A program made the translations under genes and the position numbers. From positions 1 to 9,823 of the forward strand of contig NZ_DASSWP010000108.1 of assembly GCF_035704785.1 (NCBI RefSeq): a DNA stretch of 9,823 nt. Reading direction: 5' to 3'. Positions 1-5,204 of the stretch are shown here, one piece after another. This DNA is from Gracilimonas sp035704785 (lineage in GTDB: Bacteria > Bacteroidota > Rhodothermia > Balneolales > Balneolaceae). The notes under the pieces were generated by a model that ran no database searches, was not told where the DNA came from, and saw only the letters and a program-made list of their open reading frames with translations. How positions within the stretch are numbered: the first letter of the stretch is position 1; every line of letters starts with the position of its first letter.

Positions 1-98
1 GCCGACACTTCCACAAGCTGCTATCTGATTTCATGGATCTGCCCCCGCTGCATGACTGGCCCGCAAACAGACAGGATAAGCAGCTTGGATTGTTTTAG
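1..98 (+). CDS. 3' end of an unrecognised protein (partial)
   Basis: The frame whose codons begin at base 3 is open from the left edge to a TAG stop at 96-98. It gives about 31 residues rich in ordinary protein-like composition (for example LLSDFMDLPPLHDWPANRQ, ending QLGLF). The stretch is more GC-rich than the following non-coding DNA, and a hairpin terminator lies about 30 nt after the stop, which is what a gene end should look like. I do not recognise the family. The open frame is short enough that chance cannot be excluded. Confidence 0.45.
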   Translation, partial: RHFHKLLSDFMDLPPLHDWPANRQDKQLGLF

Positions 99-125
99 AG
101 AAAAATTCGCAGGCATTTAATAGTA

Positions 126-145
126 TGAGGCAGAGCCTCAATTTT
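126..145 (+). terminator. Small intrinsic terminator or hairpin repeat
   Basis: A perfect 6-bp inverted repeat, TGAGGC at 126-131 and GCCTCA at 135-140, has a 3-nt AGA loop and is followed by ATTTT. It sits about 30 nt after the stop of the left-edge gene and could end its transcript. The U-run is short, so termination strength is uncertain. The remaining bases up to 256 are AT-rich with no supported gene. Confidence 0.5.
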
Positions 146-256
146 GCATTCCGGAGCGGACAGCCTGTGTGAAAACTATATTTATGGAGGCATCAATATA
201 TTGATTTATATCATATTGTTTATTATTGTTATAGAGTAAAATTTTAAACGCTTTTT

Positions 257-1396
257 ATGGATTATATTCAACGAGCTGCCCGCCACCAAACGGTGCTTTT
301 TCCCGCTACACTTGACGAATACGTCCGTCCAGCCTCTGATCGATGGTTCAGATGTATTTTTTTTTACCAAGCCGGGTACCTGAAATCCGCCAAACTGTCT
401 ACAGGGGAATTAAACTGGAGTACCATGGTGGCTAGTAATGGCAGCGCGGGCTCCTTCCGGAATCTGCTCAGTGTTGAGGAGAACATATACCTGGACCGGG
501 GATTTTTTTTCAGGGCGTATAACAAAGAAACCGGCCACCTGGTTTGGAACACCAACTATACAAACGACGGGCATGAGTTCTCTGGATTGGGCGGGCCTCG
601 CATTTCCCAAGATGAAAAGTCATTGTATTTGCCTAGAAGGACTACAGTACTAAAAGTCAGTAAAAGCTCAGGTAGCATTACGATGGAATTTATCTTGGAC
701 CGATTGATTCCAGAATCGTTACATCAAAGTGCAACCGACCCTATCCCCTATGGGAATATGTTGTATGTTCCCACTGTTTACTATGATACGATAAACGCAC
801 CGGTGATGGTAAAAGGAAATATATTTGCCTTTAGCAGAACCACGGGGGAACTGGTTTGGGAACGCAAAGGTCCTAATAAGGTTCAGCCAACAGATGAGTT
901 TGAAACTACTGATTCATTGCTTATAGAGTCTTCCATATATGATATCGATGTGTTTGGGGATTACTTAGTAGCGGGAGTTGGGCCGAGCGTTATGCTTACT
1001 AATCGATTTACTGGGGAGATTATTTGGCACGTGCCCATAAAAGATCGGCGATTTTTGGGTAGTCCAGGCCATGAAAATACTTTTGGGGCAATTGATGTTG
1101 GTCTTACCGTTGATGAATCCGGTATATATTTAGTTACTTTAGATGGACCGGCCCGGAAACTAGACTGGGAGACGGGTGGTGAGATCTGGAGTGTTAATAT
1201 CTTGTACAGTAATACTAGTATACCTACCGTAATTAACGGTAAGCTGTATTTCAATAATTCCGGAGGGGGTGGTATATGGGTTATTGATACCACCGATGGA
1301 CGTGTTCTTTTTAACTCCAGGCCCCCGGCAAATAATGGCAGTTATATCTCTTCACTTGGGGTGGGCAGCGGGTATATGGTCAATATTGGCACCTAA
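257..1396 (+). CDS. PQQ-like beta-propeller repeat protein with disturbed 5' end
   Basis: The 379-residue frame contains seven copies of the PQQ-like blade signature (a turn with TG or a variant, then usually W): LSTGELNW near residue 54, KETGHLVW near 97, KSSGSITM near 141, RTTGELVW near 201, RFTGEIIW near 257, WETGGEIW near 311 and TTDGRVLF near 352. That number fits a single seven- or eight-bladed propeller. Such proteins are often exported lipoproteins acting as scaffolds or ligand binders; no enzymatic residues are evident. The listed ATG has no Shine-Dalgarno sequence and no signal peptide. Residues about 26-36 do not look like a blade, whereas another frame over the same bases reads PLIDGSDVFFF, the expected strand pattern. 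The gene is therefore probably 5'-damaged or contains indels. A lipoprotein gene follows 63 nt downstream. Fold call confident; start and integrity are not. Confidence 0.75.
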   Translation: MDYIQRAARHQTVLFPATLDEYVRPASDRWFRCIFFYQAGYLKSAKLSTGELNWSTMVASNGSAGSFRNLLSVEENIYLDRGFFFRAYNKETGHLVWNTNYTNDGHEFSGLGGPRISQDEKSLYLPRRTTVLKVSKSSGSITMEFILDRLIPESLHQSATDPIPYGNMLYVPTVYYDTINAPVMVKGNIFAFSRTTGELVWERKGPNKVQPTDEFETTDSLLIESSIYDIDVFGDYLVAGVGPSVMLTNRFTGEIIWHVPIKDRRFLGSPGHENTFGAIDVGLTVDESGIYLVTLDGPARKLDWETGGEIWSVNILYSNTSIPTVINGKLYFNNSGGGGIWVIDTTDGRVLFNSRPPANNGSYISSLGVGSGYMVNIGT

Positions 1397-1459
1397 AGGT
1401 GTATTATTTGTATGCCGAGTGAATTTATGGAGTAGCCTTTGTACATTTAAACAAAAAGC

Positions 1460-2215
1460 ATGTATGGTAAGCTTTTAATATTACTTTCTATCGGTCTTCT
1501 GCTGTCTAGTTGCGCCTCCTATATGCCGGTGAGTGAGGGTATCATCTACCATGACCAGGATGTGGAACCATACAATGTAAAAGATGCCTCTCCTTTTGGA
1601 CACGCCGAAAATGGATTAACCATTTCCTATATGATTTTGCCCGAGAGCTTACGGGAAGAAGTTCGCCGGAAATATGAAAATGAGGTATATGGTGATGCTG
1701 AACTTGTTTTTAAGGAGCAACTCTTAATTGCTCCTCCGATTCCTGCTTTTTCCATTCCATTAGCCTACAAAGCAGCTATGGGCATTAGCATGATGCCGTT
1801 GTATCCGGGTGTGGACGCTACCCTTCACCTTTTTGAGGATATCTGGCTAACCGGAAGCGTACAATCTCCCCTGCTAGTAAAGGTCAACACGGAATTTATT
1901 CTTCAGCGTCCGGTACACAGGATGCCAAATGGAGGCGTTTCTGTAGGACTTTTCTACCGGTATAATCATCTCAATTTTTTCAGGGAAGGTGAACAAGTTC
2001 GACTCCGTGATCTAATACCCCACACATTTCCTGTTGAATGGTATGGAGGCAGAATTTCCGGGCAAATACCTGACGAATTTTTAAACAACCGGTTCCGATT
2101 CCATATCAATGGTGGTTACAGCAGCATGTATGACTCGGCGGTGTTTACCTTTGGTTTCGGCATGTCCTTCCGTCCCCAACCTCAACTAAGATTACCTGAC
2201 CCCCTTCGGTTTTAA
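1460..2215 (+). CDS. Outer-membrane-type lipoprotein of unknown function
   Basis: The 251-residue product starts with a clear lipoprotein signal: a short N-terminus with one lysine, a hydrophobic core at residues 5-15, and the lipobox LSSC with Cys18 as the lipidation site. The mature part has alternating polar/hydrophobic strands with aromatic residues and glycines, for example GGVSVGLFYRYNHLNFF and SAVFTFGFGMSFRP, and it ends in Phe. This resembles an outer-membrane beta-sheet or barrel protein. No named family was recognised. It follows the propeller gene by 63 nt on the same strand, so the two may be co-transcribed and work together at the cell surface, which is an inference. The start has an A-rich leader and no Shine-Dalgarno sequence. 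Its stop codon lies in the left edge of the inverted repeat at 2214-2298. Confidence 0.8.
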   Translation: MYGKLLILLSIGLLLSSCASYMPVSEGIIYHDQDVEPYNVKDASPFGHAENGLTISYMILPESLREEVRRKYENEVYGDAELVFKEQLLIAPPIPAFSIPLAYKAAMGISMMPLYPGVDATLHLFEDIWLTGSVQSPLLVKVNTEFILQRPVHRMPNGGVSVGLFYRYNHLNFFREGEQVRLRDLIPHTFPVEWYGGRISGQIPDEFLNNRFRFHINGGYSSMYDSAVFTFGFGMSFRPQPQLRLPDPLRF

Positions 2216-2298
2216 TTGCAATTCGATAGAAATCAAAAAAGACCATTGGTAACAGTTTCAACTCGGACTTGTCGCTTTTTGATTAATATCGTGCAATT
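2214..2298. repeat. Long imperfect inverted repeat between lipoprotein gene and TA island
   Basis: The arms pair as AATTGCA (2214-2220) with TGCAATT (2292-2298), CGATA (2224-2228) with TATCG (2287-2291), AATCAAAAA (2231-2239) with TTTTTGATT (2276-2284), and GAC (2241-2243) with GTC (2271-2273), with small bulges. About 24 pairs close a loop of roughly 27 nt. The right arm runs into TTTTC, so it could act as a terminator for the lipoprotein gene. Alternatively it is a small palindromic repeat element. Confidence 0.5.
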
Positions 2299-2329
2299 TT
2301 CACTTCTATAATTATGTGTTATAAATTTG
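2297..2329 (+). promoter_or_regulatory. Candidate promoter of the toxin-antitoxin island
   Basis: TAAATTTG at 2322-2329 fits the Bacteroidota -7 consensus TAnnTTTG exactly. A TTTT run at 2297-2300 sits 21 nt upstream, close to the usual spacing for the -33 box (TTTG), though it lacks the G. A start near 2336 would give a leader of about 30 nt to the antitoxin ATG. Phd-type antitoxins usually repress their own promoter. Confidence 0.45.
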
Positions 2330-2354
2330 TAGACTCTAAACTAAATAGATGAAA

Positions 2355-2361
2355 TTGGAGG
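2355..2361 (+). promoter_or_regulatory. Ribosome binding site fixing the antitoxin start
   Basis: TTGGAGG at 2355-2361 lies 5 nt before the ATG at 2367. This strong Shine-Dalgarno sequence selects 2367 over the in-frame ATG at 2349, which lies upstream of the site itself. Confidence 0.75.
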
Positions 2362-2366
2362 TATTT

Positions 2367-2615
2367 ATGATCACAAAATCTAAAAAGTGGCCATTACAGG
2401 AGGCTAAAAACAAATTTAGCGAAGTTATCCGCAAGGCATCCGAAGAGGGGCCTCAAACAGTTACGAAGCATGGAAAAGACAGCGTAGTGGTGCTTTCGGT
2501 TGAAGATTATCGCGAATTAGAACAACCAAAAACATCTTTAGTTCAATTTTTTCAAAAATCCCCGCTTTCAAAGGTTGAAGTCGCCCTTGAACGAGATAAA
2601 TATCCATGTATTTAA
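2367..2615 (+). CDS. Phd/YefM-family antitoxin, C-terminal tip lost
   Basis: The 82-residue product matches type II antitoxins of the Phd/YefM family: the N-terminal DNA-binding core has the pattern WPLQEAKNKFSEVIRKA, then a strand with TKHGKDSVVVLSVEDYREL, then a helix and the typical segment FFQKSPLSKVEVALERDK. Family members normally continue after LERDK with a short charged tail that contacts the toxin. Here that tail is replaced by YPCI and a stop, which coincides with the deletion that removed the toxin's N-terminus. DNA binding and self-repression could survive; toxin binding may not. The gene has its own promoter-like octamer and a strong Shine-Dalgarno sequence. It overlaps the toxin remnant by 10 nt. 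The family call is firm; activity is uncertain. Confidence 0.85.
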   Translation: MITKSKKWPLQEAKNKFSEVIRKASEEGPQTVTKHGKDSVVVLSVEDYRELEQPKTSLVQFFQKSPLSKVEVALERDKYPCI

Positions 2616-2855
2616 GTGTTATTACTTTTGGCGAATTGAAAAAAGGAATTGAAAAGTTACCCGACTCGAAAAAGCAAAAAGAGCTTAATAAATGGGTAAA
2701 GGAGGATTTAAATCAACGATTCAAAAACTGTGTTCTGAATATTAGCATGGAAGAGGTAAATAAATGGGGAGAGATATTGGCTACAATAATGTTTCTTGCT
2801 TCCAGTTCTCTTCAGTAATAATTACATTCAAGTTAACCAAATACCTTTTCTATGA
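2606..2855 (+). pseudogene. Decayed PIN-domain toxin (VapC/FitB type)
   Basis: The readable part (2606-2818) gives 70 residues: YLSVITFGELKKGIEKLP matches the second motif of PIN ribonuclease toxins, with its conserved Glu in FGEL, followed by the helical region ending NKWGEI. Intact proteins of this kind have about 130-140 residues. The first 30 or so, including the first catalytic Asp (DTN motif), are missing, and the antitoxin coding sequence runs straight into the remaining part. After NKWGEI the segment with the third acidic residue is absent. A different frame then reads NNYIQVNQIPFL before a TGA at 2853-2855, resembling the family's C-terminal end. So at least one 5' deletion and one internal deletion or frameshift are present. 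With two of the acidic motifs gone, the product cannot be an active PIN nuclease. Confidence 0.8.
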
Positions 2856-3085
2856 TTACTGACTTTAAAGAAATAGAAAACTCGGCCTTAAATCTTGATC
2901 GAAAGAACAAAGCTCGTCTGGCAGATAAATTATTACAAAGTATTCATGGCAAAATTGATCCTGAAATAGAAAAGGCCTGGATTGATGAAGTTCAAAATAG
3001 AAAAGAGTCGCTTAAATCTGGGGAAGCATCCCTCCATTCAGCTGCTGATGTCTTAAAGGAAGCGAGAAAACGCCTTCAAAAGTGA
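2852..3085 (+). CDS. Addiction-module antitoxin component (Unstab_antitox type)
   Basis: The 77-residue, mostly helical product has the layout of the small addiction-module component family: an N-terminal helix, the segment KNKARLADKLLQSIHGKIDP, then EIEKAWIDEVQNRKESLKSG, and a basic C-terminal helix. The length is typical. Members pair with ParE/RelE toxins and neutralise them; that partner follows directly, overlapping by 4 nt (GTGA at 3082-3085), so translation is likely coupled. The ATG at 2852 overlaps the TGA that ends the remnant toxin frame (ATGA), suggesting the pair was once read through from the upstream module. No Shine-Dalgarno sequence is visible. The pair looks intact. Confidence 0.85.
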   Translation: MITDFKEIENSALNLDRKNKARLADKLLQSIHGKIDPEIEKAWIDEVQNRKESLKSGEASLHSAADVLKEARKRLQK

Positions 3086-3372
3086 CTGTTACATTCCATT
3101 CAGAGGCCAGAAAAGAATTTTTTGAAGCTTCCGAATATTATGAAGAGCAGGTTATTGGCCTCGGTGATGATTTTATTAATGAGGTAGAAAAAGTCTTGAT
3201 TGTCATTGAACAGCAACCCTCATCCGGAACTAAGATCACAAAAACAGAGCGAAGATTTTTAGTTTCCCGCTTTCCCTATGGAATTATCTATTCAGTTCAA
3301 GATGATCTTATTACTATATTTGCTATCATGAATTTAAAGCGAAAACCGGGGTACTGGGAGTCTCGAATCTAA
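3082..3372 (+). CDS. ParE/RelE-superfamily toxin
   Basis: The 96-residue product, starting at a GTG that overlaps the antitoxin stop, matches type II toxins of the ParE/RelE fold. It has the N-terminal strand VTFHSEARKEFFEASEYYEE, the helix GLGDDFINEVEKVLIVIEQQP, the strand RRFLVSRFPYGIIYSV, and the C-terminal strand and tail IFAIMNLKRKPGYWESRI. The RKPGYW ending is characteristic of this subgroup. Such toxins inhibit gyrase or act on translation-associated mRNA; the sequence alone does not decide which. Length is normal and no frame damage is seen. It is the last gene of the island, and no clear terminator was found in the 125 nt before the next gene. Confidence 0.88.
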   Translation: MTVTFHSEARKEFFEASEYYEEQVIGLGDDFINEVEKVLIVIEQQPSSGTKITKTERRFLVSRFPYGIIYSVQDDLITIFAIMNLKRKPGYWESRI

Positions 3373-3497
3373 ACCTTAGGTATAAAGCGTATTAAGTGAG
3401 GAAGTGCCGTTGGTTTCCGGCCTTGCTTGTTTTGAAATTTTAGCCGTTTATAGAGTGAATCACATTTACATGAAAGACCAAAAATTAATCTGAGATC

Positions 3498-3734
3498 ATG
3501 AGCGATAGACCGGAAAGAAATGACCCCTGCCATTGCGGAAGCGGGAAAAAATATAAGAACTGCTGCATAGATAAAGATCGTTCAACCGTTACTTCAAAGA
3601 TGGGTATAGCCGGACTTATACTCCTATTCGTTGTCGGTGCCTGGTTTTTAGTTACTGCCATATCGGGCGAAGAGAACACAGAGAATTGCCCGGCAGGAAC
3701 AAGCTGGTCAGCATCACATCAGCATTGCCATTAA
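3498..3734 (+). CDS. Small SEC-C motif membrane protein
   Basis: The 78-residue product begins with RNDPCHCGSGKKYKNCC at residues 7-23, a complete SEC-C zinc motif with Cys11, Cys13, Cys22 and Cys23. In SecA the same motif binds zinc and contacts SecB or ribosomes. A single hydrophobic segment at about residues 35-55 should span the membrane. Arginines and lysines before it suggest the zinc motif stays in the cytoplasm. The C-terminus carries CPAGTSWSASHQHCH (64-78), with two cysteines and three histidines that could form a second metal site on the other side. Function is unknown; a link to membrane protein export is only suggested by the motif. It stands alone, 125 nt after the toxin gene. 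Confidence 0.82.
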   Translation: MSDRPERNDPCHCGSGKKYKNCCIDKDRSTVTSKMGIAGLILLFVVGAWFLVTAISGEENTENCPAGTSWSASHQHCH

Positions 3735-3753
3735 AGCTTAGAAAATTCCGGAA

Positions 3754-3761
3754 TACCTTTG
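3754..3761 (+). promoter_or_regulatory. Candidate -7 element upstream of pnuC
   Basis: TACCTTTG fits TAnnTTTG exactly and would start transcription about 65 nt before the pnuC ATG. No good -33 TTTG lies 19-21 nt upstream, so support is weak. The leader has no TPP riboswitch signature. Confidence 0.3.
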
Positions 3762-3834
3762 AATTGACTTACCAGTTCACCTTTCCCTTGCTTATCTTCA
3801 CGCCTGAATTTCAGCAATCCCCAATTTATATCTC

Positions 3835-4482
3835 ATGGAATACATCATCGACGGTATTATCAACGGAGTCCTTAACACCACTCTGCTTGAGTGGGTTGCC
3901 GTGGGAACAGGATTGATGAGCGTATGGTTTTCGATGAAGGAAAATATCTGGGTTTATCCCACCGGCATCGTCAGCGTATTGATCTATGTGTACATCGCCT
4001 TTATGTATAAGCTCTATGCAGACATGGGAGTCAATTTCTATTATTTCATAATGAGTGTGTATGGCTGGTATTACTGGCTGCACCCAAAAAATGATTCCCG
4101 CGAACAGGTTCCGGTTACCATGAACAGTCGAAATGAGAACCTGATTTCAGTGGCACTCACTCTGGGATCTTTTGGAATCATTTATTATATATTGGTAAAT
4201 TTTACCGACAGCGATGTCGCTTTTTGGGACTCGCTGACTACCTGCTTCGCTATTTTGGGAATGTTTCTGATGGCACGGAAAAAACTGGAAAGCTGGATCG
4301 CATGGATCATCACCGACCTGATCTCTATTCCTCTCTATTTCTATAAAGAATTGGTCTTAACCAGTTTTCAGTTCCTTGTTTTTACTGGAATTGCCATTGC
4401 GGGTTATTTTGCCTGGAAAAGGTCAATGGAGGAGAATAATTCAAAATTAAAAATGAAAGATGAAAAATTGGGTACTGCTTAA
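3835..4482 (+). CDS. pnuC: PnuC-family vitamin transporter, probably thiamine (PnuT-like)
   Basis: The 215-residue protein has several hydrophobic segments and the family's landmarks: EWVAVGTGLMSVWFSMKEN (residues 19-37), the aromatic block NFYYFIMSVYGWYYWL (67-82) with WxxW at 78-81, and ESWIAWIITDLISIPLYFYK (152-171), again with WxxW, followed by a last membrane helix ending near W194. PnuC proteins pass nicotinamide riboside or related vitamins by facilitated diffusion, trapping them through phosphorylation inside. The convergent neighbour encodes thiamine pyrophosphokinase. In Bacteroidota, PnuC homologues next to that enzyme are assigned to thiamine (PnuT), so thiamine is the better guess. 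The last 15 residues are polar and encoded by the AT-rich hairpin region, so they are probably not functional. Family call is strong; substrate is inferred. Confidence 0.9.
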   Translation: MEYIIDGIINGVLNTTLLEWVAVGTGLMSVWFSMKENIWVYPTGIVSVLIYVYIAFMYKLYADMGVNFYYFIMSVYGWYYWLHPKNDSREQVPVTMNSRNENLISVALTLGSFGIIYYILVNFTDSDVAFWDSLTTCFAILGMFLMARKKLESWIAWIITDLISIPLYFYKELVLTSFQFLVFTGIAIAGYFAWKRSMEENNSKLKMKDEKLGTA

Positions 4483-4494
4483 TTTTTCATTTTT
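4456..4494. terminator. Bidirectional AT-rich terminator hairpin between pnuC and thiN
   Basis: Bases 4456-4469 pair with 4481-4494 over 14 positions with one G-T wobble, around an 11-nt loop. T-runs follow on both strands. The pnuC stop (4480-4482) and the thiN stop (4493-4495 on the reverse strand) fall in or at the edge of it, so one structure can serve both convergent genes. Confidence 0.6.
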
Positions 4495-5116
4495 AATTCC
4501 CTTTTCTTTCCACAAAGACCACCAAGTCTCCGCTTTCTATTTGGATAGAGAATTCCGGCTCTGTGGTTTCATTGGAGGTACCGTCCCGTAAACCGTTTTT
4601 CAATATTTCATTTTCTAAGGGATATTTAAGACCGCTTGTCGTGATCCCGATAACTTCCCCAGAAAGCGGAAATAGAGACACCATGCTGCCAACAGGCGCT
4701 TCTGTTCTATACCGATCTGAAATGATAAAAGCCTCAAAGAGTTCATCCTTGTAGGTCAGCTGATCAAAGTCGGGCTTAAACCTTTTTAAGACTGACAGGT
4801 TTTTTAGTGCATGGTCCATTCGTTTTCCGAAGGCTCCCAATACCGTACATGTTTTGGCTTTTTTCTTAAGTACTAAAGAAAGAGCTTTTTCCAGATCGTT
4901 GGTTTCCTGACTTTTATCGTGGATAATTTCAAAATTGATAGTATCCGGCTTCTTAAAGCTGTCCAAATCACCTATCACTGCATCCGGTGTTATTCCGTAG
5001 CTGAGAATTTTATTTCCCCCACCGTCTGCTCCGATAACAAGATCTGCAAATTCAATTTCTGCTTCCAACAATTCCTTTGTGGGCGGAAAACCATTACTAA
5101 CTATAACTGCGTGCAT
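4493..5116 (-). CDS. thiN: Thiamine pyrophosphokinase
   Basis: The 207-residue product transfers pyrophosphate from ATP to thiamine, giving thiamine diphosphate in the cytoplasm. The family motifs appear in order: ADGGGN (30-35), PDAVIGDLDS (44-53), the metal/ATP-binding DKSQETNDLEKAL (67-79), and GAFGKRMDHALKNL (94-107), which corresponds to the usual GxxGGRxDH motif with GK in place of GG. The C-terminal domain carries GSMVSLFPLSGEVIGITTSGLKYPL-type strands (142 onward) and the SNE segment that contacts thiamine. Length is typical. It is convergent with the pnuC-like gene, 10 nt between stops, and divergent from the DHH phosphoesterase gene. No Shine-Dalgarno sequence precedes the ATG. Salvage of imported thiamine is the likely role. 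Confidence 0.93.
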   Translation of the reverse strand: MHAVIVSNGFPPTKELLEAEIEFADLVIGADGGGNKILSYGITPDAVIGDLDSFKKPDTINFEIIHDKSQETNDLEKALSLVLKKKAKTCTVLGAFGKRMDHALKNLSVLKRFKPDFDQLTYKDELFEAFIISDRYRTEAPVGSMVSLFPLSGEVIGITTSGLKYPLENEILKNGLRDGTSNETTEPEFSIQIESGDLVVFVERKGN

Positions 5117-5179
5117 AGATCATTTTAAAGCTGATATTATTTCTGCTCTAAAATAAGTGGATTTCTGTCAATGTTCGCC

Positions 5180-5187
5180 TATTTTTG
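5180..5187 (+). promoter_or_regulatory. Candidate -7 element for the DHH phosphoesterase gene
   Basis: TATTTTTG fits TAnnTTTG exactly. Transcription would start near 5192-5196, at or just before the first ATG candidates (5193, 5205), implying a leaderless or very short-leader mRNA. The -33 region is poor. Confidence 0.3.
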
Positions 5188-5204
5188 ATGCCATGGAAAA
5201 TTTT

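Noticed and set aside
961..1293. Reverse-strand 110-codon frame inside the propeller gene
   Set aside because: The opposite strand shows clear propeller blades over the same bases; the reverse product has no recognisable pattern.
2349..2366. Upstream ATG as the Phd antitoxin start
   Set aside because: It lies before the strong Shine-Dalgarno sequence at 2355-2361, and the extra residues MKLEVF are not family-like.
3745..3754. ATTCCGGAAT palindrome as an operator
   Set aside because: A single 10-bp palindrome with no second copy in the window; too little to call a binding site.
3762..3834. TPP riboswitch upstream of the pnuC-like gene
   Set aside because: The leader is short and lacks the conserved CTGAGA and ACCTGATC-type blocks of the thiamine riboswitch.
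5157..5204. GTG at 5157 as the NrnA start
   Set aside because: It would add 16 residues not expected in the family and lies upstream of the candidate promoter octamer.
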